Shown: positions 32,547 to 41,830, counted from the stretch's first letter. The stretch is DNA of 64,000 bases from Streptomyces marianii (GCF_005795905.1 NZ_VAWE01000001.1:4887001-4951000), one strand, 5' to 3'. The notes: generated by a model from the sequence alone, not told the origin. Program-made: numbers and translations.

Positions 32547-34283
32547 ATGCCGTTCTCCGGAGATCCTTCGGACCGCCTCACGGCCCCGGGTGCCCCGTTC
32601 GCGGTCGAGGACGGGGTGTACGCGTCGGGCCCGCGCACGCTGCGCGAGTTCGTCGAGGCCACGTGGGCGTTCGAGGGTCGGCTGTTCCTGGTCGCGGAAA
32701 GCGGGACGTACACGTACGGGGAGTTCTTCGCGGCCGCGTCCGCGCTGGCGAACCGGCTGGTGGACGTGCACGGACTGCGGCCCGGGGACCGCGCGGTCGT
32801 CGGCATGCGCAACCACCCCGAGTGGCAGATCGCCTTCTGGGCCGCGCAGTTGGCGGGACTGGTGGCGGTGCCGCTGAACGCGTGGTGGACCGAGGAGGAG
32901 TTCGCGTACGCGCTCGACGACTGTTCGCCCGGTGTGCTGCTCGTGGACGGCGAGCGGCTGCCGAGGGTGCGGGCGTGGGCGTCGCGCAGTCAGGTCCCCG
33001 TCGTGGTCTTCCACGACGAGGGGCCGGTCGGTGGTGGTGCCGGGGTGTCGGCGGGTTGGGAAGGGATCGAGCGCTACGAGGACCTGCCCGTACCGGCCCC
33101 CGGCACGGCCCCGCCGGATGTGGACGTACGCCCCGAGGACGACGCCACGATCATCTACACGTCCGGCACCACGGGCCGGCCCAAAGGGGCCGTCGCCACC
33201 CAGCTCGCCCAGGCGGGCGCGGCGATGAACCCGCGCTACACGGCCGCCGCCTCGGCACTCGCCAGGGGAGTGCTCCCCGGACAGGGCCCGGCGCCCGTCA
33301 CCCTCATGACCTTCCCGTTCTTCCACGCGGCCGCGTTCACCACGGTCTACTCGGTGATGTCCGTCGGCGGCACGCTCGTCCTCATGCGCAGGTGGGACGC
33401 CGAGCAGGCGGCGGCGCTGATCGAGCGGCACGGGGTCACGCACTACTCGGGTGTGCCGACGACCGCGCTCCAGCTGCTCGACGCCGTCGAGCGGAACGGG
33501 AGCGGGCTGCCGAGCCTCACCCACCTCAACACCGGTGGCGCCGCGGCTCCGCCCGGTCTCGTCGCGCGGCTCACCGCGCGCTTCGGCGAGCGTGTGGAGC
33601 CCCGCAACGGCTACGGCCTGACCGAGACCTGCGGGGGCGTGACGGCCAACTTCGGTGCTTCCTACCGGGAGTTCCCGGACAGCGTGGGCCGGCCGACCCC
33701 GGCCACCGAGGTGCGGGTCGCCGGACCGGGCGGCGAAGCGGTGCCGGAGGGGGCGGTCGGCGAGCTGTGGCTGCGGGGCCAGTCCCTGGTCCGCGGCTAC
33801 TGGCGGGACGAGGACGCCACGGCCGGGGCCTTCACGGCGGACGGCTGGTTCATGACCGGAGACCTCGCGACCCTGCGGGACGGCCGGGTCTCGATCGTCG
33901 ACCGGCTGAAGGACATGGTCGTCCGCGGCGGTGAGAACGTCTACTGCGTGGAGGTCGAGGCCGCCCTGCACGAGCACCCGGCGGTCGTGGACGCCGCCGT
34001 GCTGGGCGTCCCGCATCCCCTCCTCGGCGAGGAGGTGGCGGCCGTCGTCCATTCGGCGCCGGGCGCCGTCGTCACGGCCGACGAACTCCGGGCGCACGTC
34101 GGGCGGACGCTCGCCGCGTTCAAGGTCCCGGCGCACGTCCTCGTACGGGAGGAACCACTGCCCCGCAATCCCACGGGGAAGATCCTCAAACGGGAGTTGC
34201 GCGAACCGCTGGCGCGGCAGGTCGCGGGCGGGGCCCATGGGCGGCGGGCTCGCACCGACGGACAGGGCGTGGCGGCTGGTTGA
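32547..34283 (+). CDS. Long-chain acyl-CoA synthetase / class I adenylate-forming enzyme
   Basis: 578 residues. The AMP-binding motifs are complete: TIIYTSGTTGRPKGAV (P-loop), NGYGLTETCGG (A5), DGWFMTGDLATL (A7), VDRLKDMVVRGGENVYCVEV (A8) and the catalytic lysine in NPTGKILKREL (A10). This arrangement is typical of FadD-like ligases that activate fatty or aromatic acids with ATP and CoA. The substrate is not readable. AGGAGGGA precedes the ATG by ~9 nt. Confidence 0.9.
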   Translation: MPFSGDPSDRLTAPGAPFAVEDGVYASGPRTLREFVEATWAFEGRLFLVAESGTYTYGEFFAAASALANRLVDVHGLRPGDRAVVGMRNHPEWQIAFWAAQLAGLVAVPLNAWWTEEEFAYALDDCSPGVLLVDGERLPRVRAWASRSQVPVVVFHDEGPVGGGAGVSAGWEGIERYEDLPVPAPGTAPPDVDVRPEDDATIIYTSGTTGRPKGAVATQLAQAGAAMNPRYTAAASALARGVLPGQGPAPVTLMTFPFFHAAAFTTVYSVMSVGGTLVLMRRWDAEQAAALIERHGVTHYSGVPTTALQLLDAVERNGSGLPSLTHLNTGGAAAPPGLVARLTARFGERVEPRNGYGLTETCGGVTANFGASYREFPDSVGRPTPATEVRVAGPGGEAVPEGAVGELWLRGQSLVRGYWRDEDATAGAFTADGWFMTGDLATLRDGRVSIVDRLKDMVVRGGENVYCVEVEAALHEHPAVVDAAVLGVPHPLLGEEVAAVVHSAPGAVVTADELRAHVGRTLAAFKVPAHVLVREEPLPRNPTGKILKRELREPLARQVAGGAHGRRARTDGQGVAAG

Positions 34284-34520
34284 GGCGTCCGGGGCCGTGG
34301 CCCTCCACGCGAGGCGCGGGACGCGTGAGGTGGGACGGTGTGCGCGCTCTCATGCCCCGCCGGGGTGGTGCCGTCCGGGCGGGGCCGCCGCGCCCGTACG
34401 GGTCTTCACGGTGTCACCGGGGTGCTGCGTCCGCGCGAGGCCACCGGCCCCGTGCGGTGCCGCCGCGGGACTGTCGGGGTGTGCCCGGCGTCGCCGGGCC
34501 GCCGCGCGGTCGTGCCGCGG
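34284..34520. other. Short gene-free interval
   Basis: About 240 bp between two convergent genes, GC-rich and without a recognisable gene. No single dominant hairpin was found by eye. Confidence 0.35.
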
Positions 34521-35789
34521 TCAGGAGCGGGTGATCCGCACCCGGTAGGTCCCGTTGGCGTTCTCCGAGAGGACCGTGATCCGGAGCCTGTTCCTCTCGT
34601 CCGTGAACGTCTCGCCCGGCCGGTACGGGGCGTCCGACAGCTCCGCGTGCACATTGGGCCGACGGGTGCAGCCCCCGCTGTCCTTGTCGCTGTCGGCGAC
34701 GGCGACCGGCCCCTGGCCCGTGTCGACGTCCGTCCTGACGTGGTAGACGAGGACGCCCGGTTTGCAGACTGCCTCGTCGTTGCCGGCCCGGGTGCGGACC
34801 TCCAGGGCGTACCCGGTCTCCGAGTCCAGGGGGACGACGACGAGCTTGCGGCCCCCCTTGAGGGCGAGCGGGGTGAGGTCGTACTCGCTGCTGCCGGTGG
34901 CGGCGGCGCACTGGATCTGGTCGTTGTCGAGCCAGCCCAGTTTCCACTTGTGCCAGCCGAGGAGATCGTTGTTCGCGCCCCAGTCCTCGGACATGATGTC
35001 CCAGTGGCCGACCGCGCCGCCGCCCTCCGCCGTGTAGAGGTCGGGGAGGCCGAAGACGTGGCCGTTCTCGTGCGGCAGCACCCGGTACCCCGTTTCGGAG
35101 TAGCTGCCCGAGCCGTCGTCCTGACGGCTGTAGACGAAGCTCGTGTTCGCGAGCGGCACCCCGTCCGCGTACGGTGCCTCGTGGTTGCCCGAGAACGTCA
35201 CGGACAGCACGGTGTCCAGTGCCGACGGCCCCGCGTTGGGCGTGACCAGCACGTTGACCAGGTCGTACGAGCTGAAGTCCACCTTGTGGTCGGTCGCGGT
35301 CACGAGGTCCTGCACGAGCTGGCGGTAGCCCGGTTCGTACGGCGAGCCGCGGTCGATCCCGTAGGCACTGAACGCCATGGGCATCCGCAGCCAGCCCGGC
35401 AGCGGCGTCTCCGGCCGGTAGTCGAGCCGTCCGTAGGAGCTCGTGGCGAACCACTGCTCGGTCTGCGGGAAGAACTCCGCGAACCGGTCCAGCGCGGAGC
35501 CCGCCCCCTCGGCGTCCGGGAAGTCGATCATCAGGTTCAGGGCGCGGATCTCGCCCGTGGAGCGCACGTAACCGGACGGGGTCGGGACGCCCTCGGACAT
35601 CTGGACGCCGGTCGTGGAGGTGAGGCGGCACGGTTCGAGGGCCGATTCCTCCGCCGTGGCGATGGGGCCCGCCATGGTCCGGGACCCGCCGGGGAGCATT
35701 GAGCTCGCCGAGGTGAGGGTGGCGAGCGTGATGACGGCGAGGGCGCCGAGCGTGCCGGGTCTGCGTATCCGTCGGCGGGTCTGCTGCAT
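34521..35789 (-). CDS. Secreted M6-family metalloprotease (immune inhibitor A type)
   Basis: 422 residues from ATG 35789, where a basic signal peptide begins (MQQTRRRIRRPGTLGALAVI). The frame extends 38 codons further with no signal. The zinc site is H240-E-N-G-H244 (VLPHENGHVFGLPDLY), with the Met-turn in GHWDIMSEDWG and a third ligand probably D/E near there. The N-terminal domain has LNLMIDFPDAEG and FAEFFPQTEQWFATSSYGRL, typical of M6. It probably degrades proteins outside the cell. Confidence 0.88.
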   Translation of the reverse strand: MQQTRRRIRRPGTLGALAVITLATLTSASSMLPGGSRTMAGPIATAEESALEPCRLTSTTGVQMSEGVPTPSGYVRSTGEIRALNLMIDFPDAEGAGSALDRFAEFFPQTEQWFATSSYGRLDYRPETPLPGWLRMPMAFSAYGIDRGSPYEPGYRQLVQDLVTATDHKVDFSSYDLVNVLVTPNAGPSALDTVLSVTFSGNHEAPYADGVPLANTSFVYSRQDDGSGSYSETGYRVLPHENGHVFGLPDLYTAEGGGAVGHWDIMSEDWGANNDLLGWHKWKLGWLDNDQIQCAAATGSSEYDLTPLALKGGRKLVVVPLDSETGYALEVRTRAGNDEAVCKPGVLVYHVRTDVDTGQGPVAVADSDKDSGGCTRRPNVHAELSDAPYRPGETFTDERNRLRITVLSENANGTYRVRITRS

Positions 35790-36090
35790 GCGGTCGTCCG
35801 CCTTCGGCTCGGCGGCAGCCGGCCGGGCCCGGGCTGCGCTCGTGCGTTCAGCCTGTTCGGAGGTGTGGCGGGGCGCGCGCCGGGAGGGCCGATCGTGGGA
35901 CACGCCGGAACGGCAACGTGATTCAGGTCACATCGACTGGTTCGGTGTCACGGAAATAACCGGGGATCCCTTCCCCGTTTGCCTTCATGTCCGCAGGAAC
36001 CGGGGATCCCTTCCCCGGTTCTGGGCGGGCGACGGACGCGGCCGCAGTCAGGGGCCGTGCCCATCCGGTCGACCGAGAGGACGTGGAGCC

Positions 36091-36741
36091 GTGAGCCCCG
36101 CCACCGACACCGCGGCGCGGCGCGCCACCCGGCCGCGGGCGGACGCCCAGCGCAACCGGGAGCGGATCGTGAGGGCGGCCAGGGAGATGTTCGTCGAGTT
36201 CGGCCCCGAAGTGCCGCTCGACGAGATCGCCCGACGTGCCGGCGTCGGCAACGCGACCCTGTACCGGAACTTCCCGGACCGTTCCTCCCTCATCCACGAG
36301 GTGGTCCTGTCCGTCCTCCGCCGCACCGCCGACCGCGCCGAGGAGGCGGCCGTGACGGAGGAGGATCCCTTCGTCGGGCTCAGCCGCTTCACCCACGCGG
36401 CGGCGGACGAACGGGTCGCGGCCCTCTGTCCGCTGCTCAGCGGCGACTTCGACAGGGATCATCCCGACCTGGTCGCCCAGCGCGACCGGCTCGAAGGGGC
36501 GGTCCAGGTGCTCGTCGACCGCGCTCACGAGGCGGGCCGGCTGCGCGCCGACGTCGCCGTGGGGGATCTGATGGTCATGCTCTCCCAGCTCACCCGGCCG
36601 CTCCCGGGCACCGCCTGCCTGGACATCGACCGGTTCACCCACCGCCATCTTCAGTTGTTCCTGGACGGGCTCGAAGCGCCGGCGCGCTCCGAACTGCCGG
36701 GTTCGGCCGTGACCCTGGAGGACCTGAGGCGCTCGCGGTGA
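36091..36741 (+). CDS. TetR-family repressor
   Basis: 216 residues from GTG 36091 (GGAG 5 nt upstream; the open frame continues far upstream without support). The helix-turn-helix reads PLDEIARRAGVGNATLYRNF followed by PDRSSLIHEVV. The C-terminal half ends in QLTRPLPGTACLDIDRFTHR, a common pattern among regulators of MFS pumps. It lies 180 bp upstream of an MFS gene on the same strand, which is its likely target. Confidence 0.9.
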   Translation: MSPATDTAARRATRPRADAQRNRERIVRAAREMFVEFGPEVPLDEIARRAGVGNATLYRNFPDRSSLIHEVVLSVLRRTADRAEEAAVTEEDPFVGLSRFTHAAADERVAALCPLLSGDFDRDHPDLVAQRDRLEGAVQVLVDRAHEAGRLRADVAVGDLMVMLSQLTRPLPGTACLDIDRFTHRHLQLFLDGLEAPARSELPGSAVTLEDLRRSR

Positions 36742-36744
36742 CAC

Positions 36745-36807
36745 ACACGACCTCGTGACCGGCCGGCCGTGCGGCCGTCTCCGTACGGCCACATGACCTC
36801 GTGGCCG
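36745..36807. promoter_or_regulatory. Two direct repeats, likely TetR sites
   Basis: ACACGACCTCGTGACCG (36745-36761) and ACATGACCTCGTGGCCG (36791-36807) differ at two positions. Each is itself an imperfect dyad around CACGA..TCGTG. They lie between the TetR gene and the pump gene, so they are candidate operators. Confidence 0.45.
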
Positions 36808-36822
36808 CCTGGCCGACATCGA

Positions 36823-36899
36823 CTCCTTCCGTCCGTTCCTTTCCTCTTCTCCTCTTCTCCTCTTCGTCTTTCTTTTCCTTCCGTTCCTTTCTCCGCTCC
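36823..36899 (+). repeat. Polypyrimidine tract upstream of the MFS gene
   Basis: Over 77 bases the plus strand is C/T with only five G interruptions, including three tandem copies of CTCTTCTC-like units. It occupies the leader of the MFS gene, which has only AGGTGG as a ribosome-binding candidate. Confidence 0.6.
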
Positions 36900-36921
36900 G
36901 CACACCCAGGTGGCTACCCCC

Positions 36922-38481
36922 ATGTCAAAAACGGCCGACACGCGCCTTTCCGACGGTTCCGACGGTTCCGACGGCTCCGCCGGTCCCGATCCGAGTCGGT
37001 GGAAAGCGCTTGTCTTCATCGCCCTCGCCCAGCTGATGGTCGTGCTCGACGCGACGATCGTGAACATCGCCCTGCCCTCCGCCCAGCAGGATCTGGGCAT
37101 CTCCGACGGCAACCGGCAGTGGGTCATCACCGCCTACGCCCTGGCCTTCGGCGGACTGCTGCTCTTCGGCGGCCGCATAGCCGACCTGTGGGGGCGCAAG
37201 CGCACCTTCGTCGTCGGCCTGGCGGGCTTCGCCGCCGCGTCCGCGCTCGGTGGCGCGGCGACCGGTGAGGCCATGCTGCTGGGATCGCGGGCCCTGCAGG
37301 GCGCCTTCGGCGCGCTGCTCGCACCCGCGGCCCTGTCACTGCTCGCCGTGATGTTCACCGACGCCAAGGAGCGGGCCAAGGCCTTCGGCGTCTACGGTGC
37401 GATCGCCGGCGGCGGTGGAGCGGTCGGTCTCATCCTCGGCGGCTTCCTCACCGAGTACCTGGACTGGCGCTGGACGTTCTACGTCAACATCCCCTTCGCC
37501 GTGGTCGCCGCCGCGGGTGCCTGGCTCGTCATCCGCGAACCGGCAGGCGGACGCAACCGCTCGCCGCTCGACGTCCCCGGCGTCCTCCTGTCCACCCTCG
37601 GCCTGGTGGCCCTGGTCTACGGATTCACCCGCGCGGAGTCGCACGGCTGGACCGACGCGACGACCCTCGGCCTGTTCGTCGCCTCCGCCGTGCTGCTCGC
37701 CGCCTTCGTCGCGGTCGAGGCACGGGTGGCGTCGCCGCTGCTGCCGCTGCGCGTGCTGACCGAGCGCAACCGCGGTGGGGTCTACCTCTCGCTGGGGCTG
37801 GCCATCATCGCGATGTTCGGACTGTTCCTCTTCCTGACCTACTACCTGCAGATCGTGAAGGGCTACTCGCCGGTGCGGACCGGGTTCGCCTTCCTGCCGA
37901 TGATCGCCGGAATGATCACGGGCTCCACGCAGATCGGCGCCCGGCTGATGACCCGGGTGCCGCCCAGGCTGCTCATGGGTCCGGGCTTCCTGGTCGCCGC
38001 GACGGGCATGCTGCTGCTGACCCAGCTGGAGGTCGACTCCTCCTACGCCGGCCTCATCCTCCCGGCGCAGCTGCTGCTCGGACTCGGTATGGGTACGGCC
38101 TTCATGCCGGCGATGTCGCTGTCGACGTACGGCGTCGAGGCACGCGACGCCGGTGTCGCCTCCGCGATGGTGAACACCTCGCAGCAGGTCGGCGGAGCGA
38201 TCGGCACGGCCCTGCTCAACACCGTCGCCGCCTCCGCGACCACCTCGTACCTCGCCGTGCACGCGGCCGGTGCGACAGGGGCCGAGGCGCAGCGGTTCCT
38301 CCAGTTGGAGGGCATGGTGCACGGCTACGCGAGCGCCATCTGGTGGGCGGTCGGCATCCTGGCGGCCTCGGCCGCCATCGCCTTCACGCTGATCAACTCC
38401 GGTCGGCCCGGCGCCACGACCGTCGCGTCCTCCGCCGCCGCTTCCGAGGACGAGGTGAAGATCCCGGTCGTCGCGCACTGA
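36922..38481 (+). CDS. MFS drug transporter, DHA2 (EmrB/QacA) type
   Basis: 519 residues with 14 predicted helices. A Ser/Asp/Gly N-tail (SDGSDGSDGSAGPD) precedes helix 1 (FIALAQLMVVLDATIVNIAL), which carries the DHA2 motif LDxTIVNVALP. Motif A is GGRIADLWGRKRTFVVG and motif C is in GAIAGGGGAVGLILGG. The substrate is unknown. ATG 36922 is used because the homologous N-terminus begins there. The gene pairs with the TetR gene upstream. Confidence 0.9.
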   Translation: MSKTADTRLSDGSDGSDGSAGPDPSRWKALVFIALAQLMVVLDATIVNIALPSAQQDLGISDGNRQWVITAYALAFGGLLLFGGRIADLWGRKRTFVVGLAGFAAASALGGAATGEAMLLGSRALQGAFGALLAPAALSLLAVMFTDAKERAKAFGVYGAIAGGGGAVGLILGGFLTEYLDWRWTFYVNIPFAVVAAAGAWLVIREPAGGRNRSPLDVPGVLLSTLGLVALVYGFTRAESHGWTDATTLGLFVASAVLLAAFVAVEARVASPLLPLRVLTERNRGGVYLSLGLAIIAMFGLFLFLTYYLQIVKGYSPVRTGFAFLPMIAGMITGSTQIGARLMTRVPPRLLMGPGFLVAATGMLLLTQLEVDSSYAGLILPAQLLLGLGMGTAFMPAMSLSTYGVEARDAGVASAMVNTSQQVGGAIGTALLNTVAASATTSYLAVHAAGATGAEAQRFLQLEGMVHGYASAIWWAVGILAASAAIAFTLINSGRPGATTVASSAAASEDEVKIPVVAH

Positions 38482-38591
38482 CGCCGCACGGGACGAGCGA
38501 GCGGTGACGCGAGCGCGCGGCAGGAGCGAGCGGTGACAAGAGGGCGAGCGGTGACAAGAGAGCGGTAACGAGAGGGCGAGCAGCAGTAACG
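38482..38591 (+). repeat. Imperfect repeats of GCGAGCGGTGACAAGAG
   Basis: Four to five degenerate copies of a 17-base unit (GCGAGCGGTGACAAGAG in its best form) lie between the MFS stop and the terminator. Confidence 0.5.
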
Positions 38592-38632
38592 GCGGGTCCT
38601 CGCCGGTGCGTACGGCACCGGCGAGGACCCGC
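38592..38632. terminator. Perfect 18-bp bidirectional terminator hairpin
   Basis: GCGGGTCCTCGCCGGTGC and GCACCGGCGAGGACCCGC form a perfect 18-bp stem with a 5-nt loop. It lies between the convergent MFS and MarR genes. Confidence 0.85.
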
Positions 38633-38779
38633 TCGTGCCCGGGCCGGTGGTCCGCTCGCACCCTCGGCGGTGCGGCTCGCCCGTGCCCGGCCCCGGTAAG
38701 GCTGCGGCGGGCGGCGGGCGGCGGGCGGCGGTCGGTGCGCCGGGAGGGCCGCGGTCGGCGCGGCCGGGGGCGGAGACGG

Positions 38780-39286
38780 TCAGCGCAGCCAGGGGAGATC
38801 GGCGTCGCTGCCGTCCGGCTGGAGGCTCTCCGCCACGATCCGGGTGATCTCGCCCAGCTGGCGCACCTGCTCGGGGCTCAGCCGGTCGAAGACCGCCTGC
38901 CGTACGGCCGTGACATGGCCCGGCGCGGCCTTCTCCAGTACCTCCAAGCCCTGGTCCGTCAGGCAGGCGTTCTGGCCGCGCCGGTCGTTCGGGCAGTCCT
39001 CGCGCCGCACCCAGCCGTTGTTCTCCAGCCGGGCGATCGCATGGGAGAGCCGGGATCGGGTGATCTTGGCGTGCTTGGCGAGTTCGGTCATGCGCAGACG
39101 GCGGCGCGGAGCCTCCGCGAGCTGGACGAGCAGGCCGTAGTAGACGTGTGGCATGCCCGCGTCCCGCTGGAGCTGCCGGTCGAGACTGTCCTCGAGGAGG
39201 GTGGTGGCGTGCAGGTACGAGCGCCACACGTGCTGCTCCTCGGCGGTGAGCCAGCGGGGTTCGCCCGAGTTCGGTGCCGTGGTCAT
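38780..39286 (-). CDS. MarR-family regulator
   Basis: 168 residues. The winged helix is clear: RRRLRMTELAKHAKITRSRL, SHAIARLENNGWVRREDCPN and wing DRRGQNACLTDQG. It is divergent from the dioxygenase gene at 39397 with ~110 bp between starts. The MarR/dioxygenase pairing suggests that it represses both genes and responds to a phenolic or quinone compound. Confidence 0.92.
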   Translation of the reverse strand: MTTAPNSGEPRWLTAEEQHVWRSYLHATTLLEDSLDRQLQRDAGMPHVYYGLLVQLAEAPRRRLRMTELAKHAKITRSRLSHAIARLENNGWVRREDCPNDRRGQNACLTDQGLEVLEKAAPGHVTAVRQAVFDRLSPEQVRQLGEITRIVAESLQPDGSDADLPWLR

Positions 39287-39296
39287 GCATCTATCC

Positions 39297-39380
39297 TACG
39301 AGCAATTTTTGAAGGTTGAACTAGCTTGGCGTAGGGTGTCCTCCCCTGGGAATTTGAAGTATCAAGTTTTCGGTGCTCCG
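39297..39380. promoter_or_regulatory. AT-rich divergent promoter region with TTGAAG motifs
   Basis: Two related motifs, TTGAAGGTTGAACTA (~39309) and TTGAAGTATCAAGTT (~39354), each an imperfect dyad with TTGA arms, lie in an AT-rich stretch between the divergent genes. They are good candidates for the MarR sites. Confidence 0.5.
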
Positions 39381-39396
39381 GCCGGGAGGCTCTCGC

Positions 39397-40206
39397 GTGA
39401 ACGCCACTGATGGGACCCGCACCGCCGGTGCCGCGACTCCCGCGGTGCGGATGCCCGCCCTCTATCTCTCCCACGGTGCCCCGCCCCTCGCCGACGATCC
39501 GGTCTGGCCCGGCGAACTCGCCGCCTGGTCGGCGTCGCTGCCAAGGCCCACGGCGATCCTCGTGATCTCCGCCCACTGGGAGGAAGCCCCCCTGGCGGTC
39601 GGCGCGACGCGGAGCGTGCCGCTCGTGTACGACTTCTGGGGTTTCCCCGAACGCTACTACCGGGTGCGGTACGAGGCGCCCGGCGCCCCGGGGCTCGCCG
39701 AGTCCGTGCGCGGGCTGCTGTGTACCCCTGGCACCCCCGTGCAGGACCTCCCGGACCGCGGCCTCGACCACGGGGCCTACGTCCCGCTCGTGGAGATGTT
39801 CCCCGGAGCCGATGTCCCCGTGCTCCAGGTCTCCATGCCGACCCTCGAGCCGCGGCGTCTCCTCGAAATCGGGCGCAGGCTGGCGCCGCTGCGGGAGGAG
39901 GGTGTCCTGATCGTCGGCAGCGGGTTCTTCACCCACAACCTTGCGGCGCTGCGCCATACGGGAGTGCCCGGCTGGTCTGCGGAGTTCGACGACTGGGGGC
40001 GGCGGGTGCTGGCCGCCGGGGACGTGGACGCCCTGCTGGACTTCGAGCGCAAGGCGCCGGCGGGCAGGCTCGCCCATCCGCGTACGGAGCACTTCGCGCC
40101 GCTGTTCGTGACCCTGGGGGCCTCGGAGGGCGATCTTTCGAGCGGTCGCAGTGTCATAGACGGGTTCTGGAGGGGACTGGCGAAGCGCTCGATCCAGTTC
40201 GGCTGA
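39397..40206 (+). CDS. DODA-type (LigB-like) extradiol ring-cleavage dioxygenase
   Basis: 269 residues. The iron-binding His residues fit the family: YLSHGAPPLADDP (first His), ISAHWEEAPLAV, GLDHGAYVPLVEMFPGADVP, FFTHNLAALRH and HPRTEHFAPLF. Members (YgiD, 4,5-DOPA dioxygenase) open catecholic rings. GTG 39397 follows GGGAGG by ~9 nt. It is controlled presumably by the divergent MarR gene, as in detoxification pairs. Confidence 0.9.
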   Translation: MNATDGTRTAGAATPAVRMPALYLSHGAPPLADDPVWPGELAAWSASLPRPTAILVISAHWEEAPLAVGATRSVPLVYDFWGFPERYYRVRYEAPGAPGLAESVRGLLCTPGTPVQDLPDRGLDHGAYVPLVEMFPGADVPVLQVSMPTLEPRRLLEIGRRLAPLREEGVLIVGSGFFTHNLAALRHTGVPGWSAEFDDWGRRVLAAGDVDALLDFERKAPAGRLAHPRTEHFAPLFVTLGASEGDLSSGRSVIDGFWRGLAKRSIQFG

Positions 40207-40457
40207 GCCGGGCGGCGGTCGTCGCGTCACGGGGCCCGCGACCGGGGGCTCGACCGAGTGACGGAATGATCCGGGCCTCCTGGGTATACGGAGCAACCAG
40301 GAGTGCGGCCCGCGTCGTCCTGACGGGTGGGGGATGCGGTGGCCGGAGGAGCCTCTGACCTGCGCTTGCGAGACGCGCTTCGCAGGGGCCGGCTGCGCGT
40401 ATCCGCCCCGGAGCGGGGTCAGGGTACTGCAAGATCATAAAAATCTATGCACCCGTG

Positions 40458-40483
40458 GGAATTCTGTCCGGATTCCAGTCGTT
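40458..40483 (+). promoter_or_regulatory. SigR-type promoter of hrdD (GGAAT-N18-GTT)
   Basis: GGAAT at 40458-40462 is followed by exactly 18 bases and GTT at 40481-40483, the consensus of the oxidative-stress factor SigR in streptomycetes. Initiation would be ~55 nt upstream of the hrdD start. The hrdD gene of S. coelicolor is known to have promoters read by ECF sigma factors, so the match is expected. Confidence 0.7.
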
Positions 40484-40544
40484 GTTTCCGTCGGATGCAG
40501 GGCACCTGGAAAGGTGTCGCGACCTACTCAGCAAGGGAGCACGC

Positions 40545-41546
40545 ATGGCAACCCGTGCCGTCGCCCGTCGTAAGTCCGCCAAGGGGACCGGGGCCGATGG
40601 AGCAGACAGCGTTCGTTCCACGAGCGGGGAGATCGCCGACCGCGATCTGGTCGGCATGTATCTCGACGAGATCGCGCGTACGCCGCTGCTGGACGCCGCC
40701 AGGGAGGTCGAGCTCTCCCAGGCGATCGAGGCGGGCGTCTACGCCCGGCAGATCCTCGAAGGCGAAGTGGAGAGCGACGCGGCCGGTGCCGCACGCGAGG
40801 AGCTCGAGGCGCTGGTCGCCGCGGGCGAGCGCGCGAAGGACGTCTTCATCAAGTCGAACCTCCGCCTGGTGGTGGCCGTCGCGCGGCGCTATCCGCGCAG
40901 TGGTCTGCCACTGCTCGACCTGATCCAGGAGGGCAACGCCGGCCTGGTCCGCGCGGTCGAGAAGTTCGACTACACGAAGGGCTTCAAGTTCTCCACGTAC
41001 GCCACGTGGTGGATCCGCCAGGCCATCACCCGCTCGATCGCCGACCAGTCCCGTACGATCCGCCTTCCCGTCCATCTGGTAGAGGAGCTGGGCCGGATCC
41101 GGCGGGTGCAGCGCGAGTTCAACCGGGAGCACGGCCGTGAGCCGGAGCCCGCCGAGGTGGCCCAGGAACTGGGCTCCACTCCGGAGCGGGTCACGGACGT
41201 ACTGGACTGGGCCCGCGACCCGGTCTCGCTCAACATGTCCGTGGACGACGAAGGCGAGACTCAGTTCGGCGACCTGCTGGAGGACACCTCAGCGGTCTCT
41301 CCGGAGCAGTCCGTGCTGACGCTGCTGCGCAGCGAGGAACTCGACGACCTCATCGACCGGCTCGACCACCGCACCGCATCGATCATCCGGATGCGGTACG
41401 GCATCGAGGACGGCCGTGAGCGCACGCTCACCGAGGTCGGCAAGGAGCACGGCCTCACGCGTGAGCGCATCCGGCAGATCGAGAAGCACGCGCTGCTGGA
41501 GCTGAAGCGGATGGCCCGTAACACGGGCTTCGACGAAGCGGCATGA
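40545..41546 (+). CDS. hrdD: RNA polymerase group 2 sigma factor HrdD
   Basis: 333 residues. Region 1.2 ([20 protein letters not shown]), region 2 ([20 protein letters not shown] ... [20 protein letters not shown]), region 3 and region 4.2 ([20 protein letters not shown]) are all intact; the long 1.1 region of HrdB is absent. The length and N-terminus ([14 protein letters not shown]) match HrdD. AAGGGAG precedes ATG 40545, and an in-frame ATG 90 nt upstream is not supported. It is a non-essential paralogue of HrdB. Confidence 0.92.
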   Translation: MATRAVARRKSAKGTGADGADSVRSTSGEIADRDLVGMYLDEIARTPLLDAAREVELSQAIEAGVYARQILEGEVESDAAGAAREELEALVAAGERAKDVFIKSNLRLVVAVARRYPRSGLPLLDLIQEGNAGLVRAVEKFDYTKGFKFSTYATWWIRQAITRSIADQSRTIRLPVHLVEELGRIRRVQREFNREHGREPEPAEVAQELGSTPERVTDVLDWARDPVSLNMSVDDEGETQFGDLLEDTSAVSPEQSVLTLLRSEELDDLIDRLDHRTASIIRMRYGIEDGRERTLTEVGKEHGLTRERIRQIEKHALLELKRMARNTGFDEAA

Positions 41547-41584
41547 CGCCGGCGGGGCCCGCACCCCCCGCCGCGCCCCTGAAC

Positions 41585-41621
41585 GACCCCGGCACCCTTC
41601 CCCCCCCGGTGCCGGGGTCTT
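41585..41621 (+). terminator. Rho-independent terminator of hrdD
   Basis: GACCCCGGCACC and GGTGCCGGGGTC form a perfect 12-bp stem, followed by TT. It starts ~40 nt after the stop. Confidence 0.8.
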
Positions 41622-41759
41622 CCGCTGTCCGCCCGGTCGGTGGACCGCGACCTGCTCCGTGGACGACCCCCACCGCCCCGCGGACCGCGCTCCGTCACCG
41701 GCGACTGCGCGGACCGCGGACGGCGCTGCTCGGCTCCGTGCCTCGCGATTTCCCGCCTT

Positions 41760-41830
41760 GCGAATCCGTGCCTGGCGAATCCGTGCCTGGCGAATCCGTG
41801 CCTCGAGGATCCGTGCCTCGAGGATCCGTG
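41760..41830. repeat. 15-bp tandem repeat, ~4.7 copies
   Basis: Three copies of GCGAATCCGTGCCT(G/C) are followed by two of GAGGATCCGTG(CCTC). The array lies between hrdD and the WYL gene, with no gene across it. Confidence 0.8.
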
